A DNA stretch of 15,766 nucleotides, from positions 1 to 15,766 of the forward strand of contig UQVV01000018.1 of NCBI GenBank assembly GCA_900544635.1, given 5' to 3'. Of this stretch, positions 1 through 6,609 are shown piece after piece (position 1 is the first letter of the stretch; each line of letters opens with the position of its first letter). The stretch comes from an uncultured Cloacibacillus sp. GTDB lineage: Bacteria > Synergistota > Synergistia > Synergistales > Synergistaceae. The translations under genes and the position numbers were made by a program. Below the pieces are notes generated by a model. It worked only from the letters and a program-made list of their open reading frames with translations, did not search any database and was not told where the DNA came from.

Positions 1-259
1 CGATGCTCGAAATTCCACGAAGCTGCTCGGGCTTCGCCTCGCGCGTATCAAGCCCGCGGACAAAACAAAAGCCCTGCGTGGGAGTCAGCAGGGCGCTTAA
101 AATCTTTAAAAGTGTGGACTTACCAGAACCGTTAGAACCAAGAAGCGCAACCCACTCTCCGGCGCGGATTTCCAAATCAATACCGCGGAGTATCTTTTCG
201 GCCGCATTCGCGTATGCGAACTCCGCGCCTTTGAGGATGAATTGTGGTTCTCGGCACAT
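1..259 (-). CDS. ABC transporter ATP-binding protein, ECF-type (N-terminal part, cut by window edge)
   Basis: This is the N-terminal 86 residues of an ABC ATPase that runs off the left edge. A Walker A P-loop is seen at residues 41-49 (GSNGSGKST), preceded by the usual beta-strand pattern ([19 protein letters not shown]). ATPases directly after rplQ are commonly the EcfA subunits of energy-coupling-factor vitamin or metal uptake transporters, so that role is inferred from position. The Q-loop, signature and Walker B lie outside the window, so EcfA1 cannot be told from another ABC family. The ATG at 259 is 8 bases after the rplQ stop and has no strong Shine-Dalgarno sequence, which suggests re-initiation by ribosomes finishing rplQ. 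Confidence 0.85.
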   Translation of the reverse strand, partial: MCREPQFILKGAEFAYANAAEKILRGIDLEIRAGEWVALLGSNGSGKSTLLKILSALLTPTQGFCFVRGLDTREAKPEQLRGISSI

Positions 260-267
260 CTAAGGTT

Positions 268-621
268 TTAGTCTACGAGCTGAATTACCGCCATCGGCGA
301 GGAATCGCCTACGCGAGTCCCTATCTTGACTATTCTGGTATAGCCGCCGTTGCGCTCGGCATACTTCGGCCCCAGCTCGTTGAACAGCTTGTTGACCGCC
401 TCTTTGTGAGGGATTCTGGCAATAACGAGACGACGGTCGTTGAGCGTTCCGGACTTCGCCTTCGTGATGAGCTTCTCGGCCACGCGGCGAAGCTCTTTGG
501 CTCTCGTCTCCGTTGTAACGATGCTTCCCTCTACGAAGAGACTGGCCGCCATGTTGCCAAGCATGGCCCACCTGTGGGCGCTGCAGCGGCCCAACCGCCT
601 TGTACTCATGCGGTGTCTCAT
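268..621 (-). CDS. rplQ: 50S ribosomal protein L17
   Basis: L17, 117 residues, is a large-subunit protein at the 23S rRNA surface near the exit-tunnel side. The family start (MRHR..RRLGR) and the central [17 protein letters not shown] segment (residues ~36-52) are clear. The length is near the bacterial norm. It closes the alpha block after rpoA, with a gap of only 3 bases. Its ribosome binding site AAGGAGGAG (628-636) is made of the last codons of rpoA (Lys-Glu-Glu), so translation of the two is probably coupled. The ATG start at 621 is fixed by this site and by the conserved N-terminus. Confidence 0.97.
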   Translation of the reverse strand: MRHRMSTRRLGRCSAHRWAMLGNMAASLFVEGSIVTTETRAKELRRVAEKLITKAKSGTLNDRRLVIARIPHKEAVNKLFNELGPKYAERNGGYTRIVKIGTRVGDSSPMAVIQLVD

Positions 622-624
622 TGC

Positions 625-1689
625 TTACTCCTCCTTCGGATTCTGTTCGTTGTTCTCCAAATCCTCGTCGTCATCGTCGATCGGCGTGCTTATGTCGCCG
701 CTGAGATGCAGGTCGAATTTGGCAAGTTTCTCCTCGATCTCCTTAAGGGAGATTTTGCCGAGGTTGCGGATTTTCAGGAGGTCGTCCCTCGTCCGCGACA
801 CGAGCTCGCCAATCATATGCACTCCGCCGCGAAGGAGACAATTCTCGCTGCGAACAGAAAGCTCAAGATCTCTGACGGGCCGCGTGTAGATGGAGTTTTC
901 ACCCATCGGGAAGCCGGCCATTCCGGGGCCGAATCCCTTGGAGCCGCCGAGCGCCGCGCGAGCGGCGTCGTCGTTTTTGATTATCTCGTCAAGCGCGCTG
1001 GTGCCGGGGCCTGCGAGCGCGTCGACTATCGACGCGTAGTATCCCTTGAGGATGCGGCTCGCCTGGATGACCGCCGACTCGGGCGAAACGACTTCGTTCG
1101 TCCAAATTTCGAGCGTGAGGCTGTCGTAGTCGGTCCTCTGCCCCATGCGCTTGTCCTGTATGTCATATTTCACGCGCTGCACAGGAGAGAAGAGCGCGTC
1201 GGTCTGGAGCGCGTCGACCGGAAGGTACGAGGCCCTCGGGCGGTCGATCGGCGCGTATCCGGTGCCGGTGGCCACGTATATGTCCATCGAAATGGAGTGG
1301 CCTTCTTCGATGGTGCATATATAGGCCTCGGGATCCGGGAATTCGATTTCGCTGTCAGGGTCGATGTCGGAGACCGTAACCACCTTTGGCCCCTTGGCCT
1401 CGAGGTGGAGCGTGCGAACCGTCGCCGAATGGCAGCGGACAGGGACGTGCTTCATGTTCACAAGAAGCTCGATGACGTCCTCCTTGACTCCCGGAATAGT
1501 GCTGAATTCATGCATTACGCCTTCGATGCGCACCGCTACCACGGCCGCGCCGCTTATAGAAGAGAGCAGGACGCGGCGCAGGGAGTTGCCAAGCGTTACG
1601 CCATAGCCTCTTTCAAGGGGCTCGATGGTGATTTTACCATACGACGGGGTGGATTCTTGTACTATGATCTCATGGCGATCATGCTCCAT
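625..1689 (-). CDS. rpoA: DNA-directed RNA polymerase subunit alpha
   Basis: The alpha subunit dimerises to scaffold beta and beta-prime; its C-terminal domain binds UP elements and activators. The N-terminal domain spans ~1-222, with the hallmark EPLERGYGVTLGNSLRRVLL at 23-42. The C-terminal helix-hairpin-helix domain is ~273-331 (ELSVRSENCLLRGG, LLKIRNLGKISLKEIEEKL). At 354 residues it is longer than the usual ~310-335. The excess is a Gly/Ala/Met-containing linker (~223-272) and a strongly acidic tail (332-354). I start at ATG 1689, which has AAGGTGGGGGAG upstream. A GTG at 1701 would add four residues but directly abuts AAAG, leaving no room for a binding site. Confidence 0.97.
   Translation of the reverse strand: MEHDRHEIIVQESTPSYGKITIEPLERGYGVTLGNSLRRVLLSSISGAAVVAVRIEGVMHEFSTIPGVKEDVIELLVNMKHVPVRCHSATVRTLHLEAKGPKVVTVSDIDPDSEIEFPDPEAYICTIEEGHSISMDIYVATGTGYAPIDRPRASYLPVDALQTDALFSPVQRVKYDIQDKRMGQRTDYDSLTLEIWTNEVVSPESAVIQASRILKGYYASIVDALAGPGTSALDEIIKNDDAARAALGGSKGFGPGMAGFPMGENSIYTRPVRDLELSVRSENCLLRGGVHMIGELVSRTRDDLLKIRNLGKISLKEIEEKLAKFDLHLSGDISTPIDDDDEDLENNEQNPKEE
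628..636 (-). promoter_or_regulatory. rplQ ribosome binding site inside the end of rpoA
   Basis: AAGGAGGAG encodes the final Lys-Glu-Glu of alpha, directly before its TAA, with a 6-base spacer to the rplQ ATG. Confidence 0.8.
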
Positions 1690-1712
1690 GTTCTCCCCCA
1701 CCTTTCGTTACG

Positions 1713-2339
1713 TTAACGTGCATAGAATTCAACAACAAGCTGTTCGTTCACAGGTACGTCTATCTGTTCGCGAACCGGTACTGTAAGTAACGTGCCTGAC
1801 ATTGTTTCCTGATTAAATTCGAGCCATGCCGGGATGCTGCGCGCTGCGGAAGCCTCGGCGTTGTCCTTGAGCGTCTGAATGTCGCGGCTGCCTTCCGCTA
1901 CGGCGACGACGTCGCCGGGCTTAAGCAGCGCGCTTGGGATGTTGAGCTTGCGGCCGTTGACCGTGAAGTGGCCGTGGCTGACGAGCTGGCGCGCCTGGGC
2001 GCGGCTCACGCCGAAGCCGAGACGGTAGACGACGTTGTCGAGACGGCGCTCGAGGAGCTGAAGGAAGTTATGACCCGTCTGCCCCGCCATGCCGGTCGCC
2101 TTCTCATATATCGTGCTGAACTGCGTCTCGTTGATGCCGTAGAAGCGGCGGAGCTTCTGCTTCTCACGGAGACGGATTCCATATTCGCTCTGCTTGCCGC
2201 GGCGCGTGCCGTGCTGGCCGGGCTTCGAGTTGCGTTTGGTGAGGCCGCACTTCTCGGTGTAGCAGCGGTCACCCTTTAAAAAGAGCTTGGCTCCCTCTGC
2301 GCGGCAAAGCCTGCATACGGGTCCTGTATATCTGCTCAT
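1713..2339 (-). CDS. rpsD: 30S ribosomal protein S4, zinc-binding form
   Basis: S4, 208 residues, nucleates assembly of the 16S 5' domain and lines the mRNA entry channel. The N-terminus carries a complete zinc knuckle (Cys9, Cys12, Cys26, Cys31), the C+ form. The S4 RNA-binding domain is at ~98-160 (RRLDNVVYRLGFGVSRAQAR, then VSHGHFTVNGRK). Its place between rpsK and rpoA is the arrangement of E. coli and many Clostridia-like genomes, unlike Bacillus subtilis, where rpsD is elsewhere. In proteobacteria S4 represses the alpha operon; no matching leader was identified here, so that control is not claimed. Confidence 0.98.
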   Translation of the reverse strand: MSRYTGPVCRLCRAEGAKLFLKGDRCYTEKCGLTKRNSKPGQHGTRRGKQSEYGIRLREKQKLRRFYGINETQFSTIYEKATGMAGQTGHNFLQLLERRLDNVVYRLGFGVSRAQARQLVSHGHFTVNGRKLNIPSALLKPGDVVAVAEGSRDIQTLKDNAEASAARSIPAWLEFNQETMSGTLLTVPVREQIDVPVNEQLVVEFYAR

Positions 2340-2363
2340 GTGTACAAGTACCTCCTTCTGGGA

Positions 2364-2756
2364 CTACACGCGGCGCCGTTTCGGAGGACGGCATCCGTTG
2401 TGCGGGATCGGCGTTGCGTCGCGGATCACATTGACCTGGAGTCCGGCCGCCTGAAGCGAGCGGATAGCCGACTCGCGTCCCGGTCCGGGGCCCTTTACGA
2501 CGACGTCTATCTCGACGACTCCGTGGTCCTGCGCCACCTTGGCGGCCTGTGCGGCCGACATCTGAGCGGCGTACGGGGTCGACTTACGGGTTCCCTTGAA
2601 GCCGACGTTGCCGCCCGAGGCCCAGGAGAGCGCGTTGCCCTGCTTGTCGGTAAGCGTCACTATCGTGTTGTTGAATGTCGAATATATATGTGCTACGCCG
2701 TAGCTTACGTTCTTTCTTTCCTTGCGCTTGCGGCTGCGCTGTACGCGTTTGGCCAA
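2364..2756 (-). CDS. rpsK: 30S ribosomal protein S11
   Basis: S11, 130 residues, sits on the 30S platform next to the E-site mRNA. The family signature is plain: [20 protein letters not shown] in the first third and the C-terminal [18 protein letters not shown]. The protein starts with a TTG codon at 2756 (encoding the usual MAKR start), preceded at 8 bases by GGGAGGG (2765-2771). No ATG in frame would keep the conserved N-terminus. It lies 21 bases after rpsM and 24 bases before rpsD. Confidence 0.97.
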   Translation of the reverse strand: MAKRVQRSRKRKERKNVSYGVAHIYSTFNNTIVTLTDKQGNALSWASGGNVGFKGTRKSTPYAAQMSAAQAAKVAQDHGVVEIDVVVKGPGPGRESAIRSLQAAGLQVNVIRDATPIPHNGCRPPKRRRV

Positions 2757-2764
2757 CTGTTATT

Positions 2765-2771
2765 CCCTCCC
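2765..2771 (-). promoter_or_regulatory. Ribosome binding site deciding the TTG start of rpsK
   Basis: GGGAGGG on the minus strand lies 8 bases before the TTG at 2756. Together with the conserved MAKR-type N-terminus, it supports a non-ATG start for S11. Confidence 0.75.
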
Positions 2772-2777
2772 TAAACC

Positions 2778-3155
2778 TTACTTCGTAGCTTTCTTCTTGC
2801 CGGCGACTGTCCTCTTCGGACCTTTGCGCGTGCGGGCGTTCGTCTTCGTTCTCTGTCCTCTCACGGGGAGGCCGAGGCGGTGACGGAGACCGCGGTAGCA
2901 TCCGATATCCATCAGACGCTTGATGTTCATCGCGATGTCGCGGCGGAGATCGCCTTCGACGTGACGGTTGTTTTCAATTTCCGCGCGGAGCTTCTGCTCT
3001 TCTTCCTCGGTGAGGTCTTTGACGCGGGTATTCGGGTTGATCCCAGTGACTTTTATAATGTCGTTCGCTACTGCCGGCCCGATACCGAAAATATAGGTAA
3101 GGGCTATTTCGATTCTTTTCTCACGCGGCAGGTCGACACCGGCTAGACGAGCCAT
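2778..3155 (-). CDS. rpsM: 30S ribosomal protein S13
   Basis: S13, 125 residues, sits on the 30S head, contacts the P-site tRNA and forms subunit bridges with L5. It begins with [23 protein letters not shown], which includes the helix-two-turn-helix start. It carries [21 protein letters not shown] sequence at ~26-42. The C-terminus is a basic tail ([16 protein letters not shown], then AGKKKATK) that reaches toward the tRNAs. It is 6 bases downstream of rpmJ, whose final two Arg codons form its AGGAGG binding site. Confidence 0.98.
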   Translation of the reverse strand: MARLAGVDLPREKRIEIALTYIFGIGPAVANDIIKVTGINPNTRVKDLTEEEEQKLRAEIENNRHVEGDLRRDIAMNIKRLMDIGCYRGLRHRLGLPVRGQRTKTNARTRKGPKRTVAGKKKATK

Positions 3156-3161
3156 TCCCTG

Positions 3162-3287
3162 CTACCTCCTTGCACCCTGGCGCTGCTTGTGGCGCGGGTT
3201 TCTGCTGCATATTACGCGCACGACGCCGTGGCGCTTGATAACTCTGCAGTATTCACATATCGGCTTGACCGACGGTCTTACTTTCAT
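3162..3287 (-). CDS. rpmJ: 50S ribosomal protein L36, zinc-binding form with short C-terminal extension
   Basis: L36 is the smallest large-subunit protein and clamps 23S domains near the L7/L12 base. I translated it directly: 41 residues beginning [14 protein letters not shown]. The zinc ligands Cys11, Cys14, Cys27 and His33 are all present (C+ form). The family normally ends at ..HKQRQG at about residue 37-38. Here three extra residues, Ala-Arg-Arg, follow. The two Arg codons, AGG AGG (3165-3170), are the Shine-Dalgarno sequence of rpsM, 9 bases before its ATG. Its own start at 3287 follows AAGGAGG by 10 bases. Confidence 0.96.
   Translation of the reverse strand: MKVRPSVKPICEYCRVIKRHGVVRVICSRNPRHKQRQGARR
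3165..3170 (-). promoter_or_regulatory. rpsM ribosome binding site inside the last codons of rpmJ
   Basis: AGGAGG encodes the two terminal Arg residues of L36 and is followed directly by the TAG stop. The spacer to the rpsM ATG is 9 bases. The local string GGTGCAAGGAGGTAG almost repeats at the rpmC/rpsQ junction. Confidence 0.8.
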
Positions 3288-3324
3288 TAAATGCAGACCT
3301 CCTTGAGTAAACTTGTTCCCCGAC

Positions 3325-3340
3325 GACGATTTTTATCGTC
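3325..3340 (-). other. Small perfect inverted repeat just after infA
   Basis: GACGAT-AAAA-ATCGTC forms a 6-bp stem with a 4-base loop at the infA stop codon, inside the 52-base infA-rpmJ gap, the largest in the window. It is followed by CGTCGGGG, with no U-run, so it is not a convincing intrinsic terminator. It could mark an RNA processing point or be chance. Confidence 0.3.
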
Positions 3341-3558
3341 TACTTATATCTGTATGTTATCCGTCCGCGGGTCAGATCGTAGGGCGAAAGCTGCAAGAGC
3401 ACCCTGTCGCCCGGAAGTATTCTGATGAAATGCATACGCATTTTACCCGAAACATGAGCCAAAATTTTATGACCGTTTTCCAACTCCACGCGGAACATAG
3501 CGTTGGGAAGCGGCTCAACAACTTTGCCCTTTACTTCGATTACCTCTTCTTTGGCCAT
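3340..3558 (-). CDS. infA: Translation initiation factor IF-1
   Basis: IF-1, 72 residues, is a single OB-fold that occupies the 30S A site during initiation. The sequence is typical throughout: [20 protein letters not shown] start, [19 protein letters not shown] core and the [14 protein letters not shown] end. I start at the ATG at 3558. A longer in-frame reading from 3585 would add nine residues not found in the family. The start lies inside the preceding KOW gene (19-base overlap in another frame). AGGAGG (3572-3577) is 13 bases upstream, a long spacer, which suggests coupling to KOW-gene translation. Confidence 0.98.
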   Translation of the reverse strand: MAKEEVIEVKGKVVEPLPNAMFRVELENGHKILAHVSGKMRMHFIRILPGDRVLLQLSPYDLTRGRITYRYK

Positions 3559-3884
3559 CCGGCTGATCCATCCTCCTGTTTGCAAGATGTGCAGTCTTTG
3601 TTCATCACAACCGAAATCTCCTGCATCAACCAGCCGTTGTCCAGAGGTTTCCCGCTAGCGACACGCCCGGCCACATCTTCGAGATTGTAGTGCGTCTGCT
3701 GCAGATGAATAACATTTTTTCTCTTGGGTTTGGAGGCTGTGTACTCCGACCCGTTGGCGATCAAAATCCTCCCGTCGTGCGCGCCTACCACAGCGAAGGG
3801 CCTGCCTGCGAATTTTCCGCGGCGGACAATCACAATGTCGCCCGTGCGGAAAGCTCCGGCGTCTTTGGAGGATTTTACTCCCAT
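3540..3884 (-). CDS. KOW-domain RNA-binding protein, L14e-like
   Basis: The predicted product is a 114-residue basic protein. A KOW motif is readable at residues ~12-34 ([23 protein letters not shown]), followed by [20 protein letters not shown], a layout like archaeal/eukaryotic L14e. Proteins of this sort are found between map and infA in Clostridia-type genomes, usually annotated only as KOW RNA-binding proteins. Ribosome or rRNA binding is inferred from the fold and operon. The C-terminus has a lone CxxC (Cys98, Cys101). ATG 3884 lies inside map (10-base overlap), with GGAG 11 bases upstream. An in-frame extension to 4031 runs through map in a shadow frame and is not credible. The final codons overlap infA. 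Confidence 0.85.
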   Translation of the reverse strand: MGVKSSKDAGAFRTGDIVIVRRGKFAGRPFAVVGAHDGRILIANGSEYTASKPKRKNVIHLQQTHYNLEDVAGRVASGKPLDNGWLMQEISVVMNKDCTSCKQEDGSAGWPKKR

Positions 3885-4645
3885 GGCGTAAGGATCTCCA
3901 CGCCGTCCTCCGTGACGAGAAGGCTGAACTCGAAATGAGCAGCGTCGCTCCCGTCCTTCGTGACGACGGTCCACCCGTCCGCCAGAGATTCCACGTCCTC
4001 TCCTCCGGTCATCACCATAGGCTCTACACAAAACGTCATACGCGGTTTGACGGTAAGACCGCTGCCGGGTACTCCGAAATTCGGGACCTGGGGCGCTTCG
4101 TGCATCTTATGGCCGATGCCGTGACCGGCGTAGTCTCTCACGAGTCCGTAGCCGGCAGGAATTACGACGCTTTCTACCGCATGACCGATGTCTCCGAGCG
4201 TAGCTCCCGGCTTTACCGCGGCGACACCGTGATGGAGGGATTCAAGCGTAAGATCGAGCAGCCGCTGTCGCTCTTCGCTTATTTTCCCTACAGCATAGGT
4301 GCATGCCGCGTCGCCGAAAAAGCCCTCGATTGAGGCGCCGGTATCGATACTGATTATATCTCCCTCTTCGAGCACACGGCTCTTGGAAGGAATACCATGC
4401 ACGACTTCGTTGTTGATCGATGCGCAGATCGTGCCTGGGAACGGGACCGGCACCCACGGAACTTTGTATCCTTTGAAGGCAGGCTTGCCGCCCGCCTTCA
4501 GGATAAGCTCCTCAGCCGCCGCGTCGAGCGACAGAGTGTCGATCCCCGGTTTGACAAGATCCCTCATAAGCTTGAGGATGTCCGCTACGACCTGACCAGC
4601 CCTGCGCATCTTGGCTATGTCGCGGTCGGTTTTAAAAGTAATCAT
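3875..4645 (-). CDS. map: Methionine aminopeptidase, type I
   Basis: This enzyme removes the initiator Met from nascent proteins co-translationally. It has 256 residues in the pita-bread fold. All five metal ligands are readable: Asp101, Asp112, His175, Glu208 and Glu239. The two substrate-contacting histidines are also present, His83 (NNEVVHGIP) and His182 (GHKMHE). There is no N-terminal zinc-finger or linker extension, so it is the short Ia form. The start overlaps the adk stop as TAATG, and the 3' end overlaps the KOW gene by 10 bases, so the four genes adk-map-KOW-infA form an overlapping run. Confidence 0.98.
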   Translation of the reverse strand: MITFKTDRDIAKMRRAGQVVADILKLMRDLVKPGIDTLSLDAAAEELILKAGGKPAFKGYKVPWVPVPFPGTICASINNEVVHGIPSKSRVLEEGDIISIDTGASIEGFFGDAACTYAVGKISEERQRLLDLTLESLHHGVAAVKPGATLGDIGHAVESVVIPAGYGLVRDYAGHGIGHKMHEAPQVPNFGVPGSGLTVKPRMTFCVEPMVMTGGEDVESLADGWTVVTKDGSDAAHFEFSLLVTEDGVEILTPWE

Positions 4646-5292
4646 TAGGCGTTAGCCTTCTTCTGCTCCAGTATCTTCAGGACTGCGTCCTTGCCGCCGG
4701 TAGCGTCTACCGCGACGAGAAGCCCCTGGTTACTGTAGTAATCGATAAGGGGCGCCGTCTGCTCGTGGAAGACGGAAAGACGTTTGCGAATTACCTCTTC
4801 CTTGTCGTCGTCGCGCTGCACTACCTCGCCGCCGCATTTGTCGCATACGCCCTCTTTGGATGACGGCTTCAGGACGGTGTTGTATATCTCGCCGCACTGG
4901 CGGCACACCCTTCTCGAAGTCAGGCGTCCTACGACGGTGTCGTCGTCTATCACGAGATTGACGACGGCGTCAAGCTTTAGCTGGAGCTTAGCCAGCATTG
5001 CGTCAAGCGCCTCGGCCTGTGCGATCGTGCGCGGGAAGCCGTCGAGCATGAACCCCTCTTTTGCGTCGTCCTCCTGCAGACGATGCTCCATCATAGCGAT
5101 TATAACATCATCCGGCACGAGTTTGCCCGCGTCCATATAGGCTTTGGCATTCTTTCCGAGCTCAGTTTCCTGTTTCACGTGGAAACGAAGCATGTCTCCG
5201 GTCGAAATATGGGCGACCGGATATTTAGCTTTTATACTGTCCGCCTGCGTACCTTTTCCGGCGCCCGGCGCACCCAGAAGAATGATCCTCAT
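4645..5292 (-). CDS. adk: Adenylate kinase, zinc-binding LID form
   Basis: Adenylate kinase catalyses ATP + AMP = 2 ADP in the cytosol. It has 215 residues. The P-loop is at 7-15 (GAPGAGKGT), the AMP-binding/Asp motif around FMLDGFPRTIAQAEAL at 81-96, and the long LID domain at ~122-160. The LID carries four cysteines (Cys130, Cys133, Cys150, Cys153) that would hold a structural zinc, as in many Gram-positive enzymes. It is 20 bases after secY, and its stop overlaps the map start by one base. Its place in the spc/alpha operon is the usual secY-adk-map arrangement. Confidence 0.98.
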   Translation of the reverse strand: MRIILLGAPGAGKGTQADSIKAKYPVAHISTGDMLRFHVKQETELGKNAKAYMDAGKLVPDDVIIAMMEHRLQEDDAKEGFMLDGFPRTIAQAEALDAMLAKLQLKLDAVVNLVIDDDTVVGRLTSRRVCRQCGEIYNTVLKPSSKEGVCDKCGGEVVQRDDDKEEVIRKRLSVFHEQTAPLIDYYSNQGLLVAVDATGGKDAVLKILEQKKANA

Positions 5293-5312
5293 TTTGATTC
5301 GCCTCTTTTGGA

Positions 5313-6608
5313 TTACAGTTTCAAAAGCCCGCCGCCTCTGCCGCCGCGGCGTTTCAGAATCCCTTCGTAATGGCGCATAAGCAGCTGCCCTTCAATCTGG
5401 TGTACCGTGTCAAGGGCAACGCCGACAACGATTATAACCGCTGTGCCGCCAAAATAGAAGGTGTTTATGTTCATTATCCCGGTCATCATCGTCGGAACGA
5501 CGGCTATAATCGCGAGCGCGACCGCGCCGCCGAGCGTGATGCGTCCCATTACCTTCTCGATGTAATCGGTGGTCGGCTTGCCGGGACGGATGCCGAGGAT
5601 GAACCCGCCGTTCTTCTTCATATTATTCGATATATCCTCGGGCTTGAAGACGACCGCGGTATAGAAATATGAGAAGAACACTATCATTATCACGTAGAGC
5701 ACCATGTAGATCGGGCTGTTCGGGCTCATGGCCTGCTGCACCGCTCTCGCCGCGCTGTTCTGGAAGAGTCCGGCCACCGTGTAGGGGAAGAGAAGGACGG
5801 AGGAGGCGAAGATTATGGGGATGACTCCCGCAGTGTTCACCCTAAGCGGGATGAAGCTGCTCTGCCCTCCGTACATTTTGTTTCCGACCATACGCTTGGC
5901 GTACTGCACCGGCAGGCGGCGCTGGCCTTCCTGCAGCATGACGCAGCCCGCCACGACGGCGAGCATTACGGCTATCGCAAGAAGCAGAACCAGAGCGTTC
6001 ATCTCTCCGAGACGTACGAGAGAGAAGGTGCGGACGACGGCCTCGGGAATTCTGACGACGATACCGGCGAAGATCAGCAGCGAAATTCCGTTGCCTATTC
6101 CGTGGTCCGACATGATTTCACCGAGCCACATAACGGCGACCGCGCCGGTCGTCAGGGTGAGCGATACCAGAATGATGTCCATGAAGCTTCCGGTATAGAT
6201 TCCCAGTCCGCGCAGCCAGCCGGTCATGCCGACGGCCTGAATGAAGGCGAAAATGATCGTCCCGTAGCGAGTCCACTGAACGATCTTCTTTCTGCCTTCT
6301 TCTCCCTCTTTCTGCAGCTTTTCAATGCTCGGCACAACGACGGCGAGCAGCTGCATTACAATGCTGGAGTTGATGTAGGGCGTAACACCCAGCGCGAATA
6401 TACTGAAACGGCTGAGTGCTCCGCCAGCAAAAAGATCAAGGAATCCAAGAATGGATCCCTGATCAAACAGCCTTCCGAGGGCTGCTGCATCCACTCCGGG
6501 AGTGGGCACGTGGGCGCCAAGACGGTACACGAACAGCGCTGCAAGCGTAAAAAGGATGCGGCGCTTCAGATCAGGCAGCCGAAAAGTGTCCCGGAATGAA
6601 TCCAGCAT
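5313..6608 (-). CDS. secY: Protein translocase subunit SecY
   Basis: SecY is the pore of the SecYEG channel in the cytoplasmic membrane, exporting or inserting nascent proteins. It has 431 residues with about ten hydrophobic segments. Both SecY signatures are present: GVTPYINSSIVMQLL at 74-88 and MSDHGIGNGISLLIFAGI at 166-183. The cytosolic loop RPGKPTTDYI (341-350), which contacts SecA and the ribosome, is present. The tail is Arg/Gly-rich (LKRRGGRGGG). The start lies one base after rplO. Its binding site GAGGTGAT is built from the last codons of rplO, so synthesis is likely coupled to L15 translation. Confidence 0.98.
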   Translation of the reverse strand: MLDSFRDTFRLPDLKRRILFTLAALFVYRLGAHVPTPGVDAAALGRLFDQGSILGFLDLFAGGALSRFSIFALGVTPYINSSIVMQLLAVVVPSIEKLQKEGEEGRKKIVQWTRYGTIIFAFIQAVGMTGWLRGLGIYTGSFMDIILVSLTLTTGAVAVMWLGEIMSDHGIGNGISLLIFAGIVVRIPEAVVRTFSLVRLGEMNALVLLLAIAVMLAVVAGCVMLQEGQRRLPVQYAKRMVGNKMYGGQSSFIPLRVNTAGVIPIIFASSVLLFPYTVAGLFQNSAARAVQQAMSPNSPIYMVLYVIMIVFFSYFYTAVVFKPEDISNNMKKNGGFILGIRPGKPTTDYIEKVMGRITLGGAVALAIIAVVPTMMTGIMNINTFYFGGTAVIIVVGVALDTVHQIEGQLLMRHYEGILKRRGGRGGGLLKL

Positions 6609-6609
6609 G

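Noticed and set aside
1690..1701. GTG start for rpoA four codons upstream
   Set aside because: The GTG directly follows AAAG and has no spaced binding site, whereas ATG 1689 does.
244..1716. 490-residue open frame on the plus strand opposite rplQ and rpoA
   Set aside because: It is exactly antisense to two unmistakable conserved genes, and its translation is rich in Arg, Val and Ala from complementary GC-rich codons. No domain is recognisable.
3325..3340. Intrinsic terminator after infA
   Set aside because: The 6-bp stem is AT-rich at the top and is followed by CGTCGGGG, not a U-run. Essential genes continue immediately downstream.
3885..4031. In-frame 49-residue extension of the KOW protein
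   Set aside because: It lies inside map in another frame, is Arg/Gly-rich without motifs, and the ATG at 3884 gives the usual KOW-protein length.
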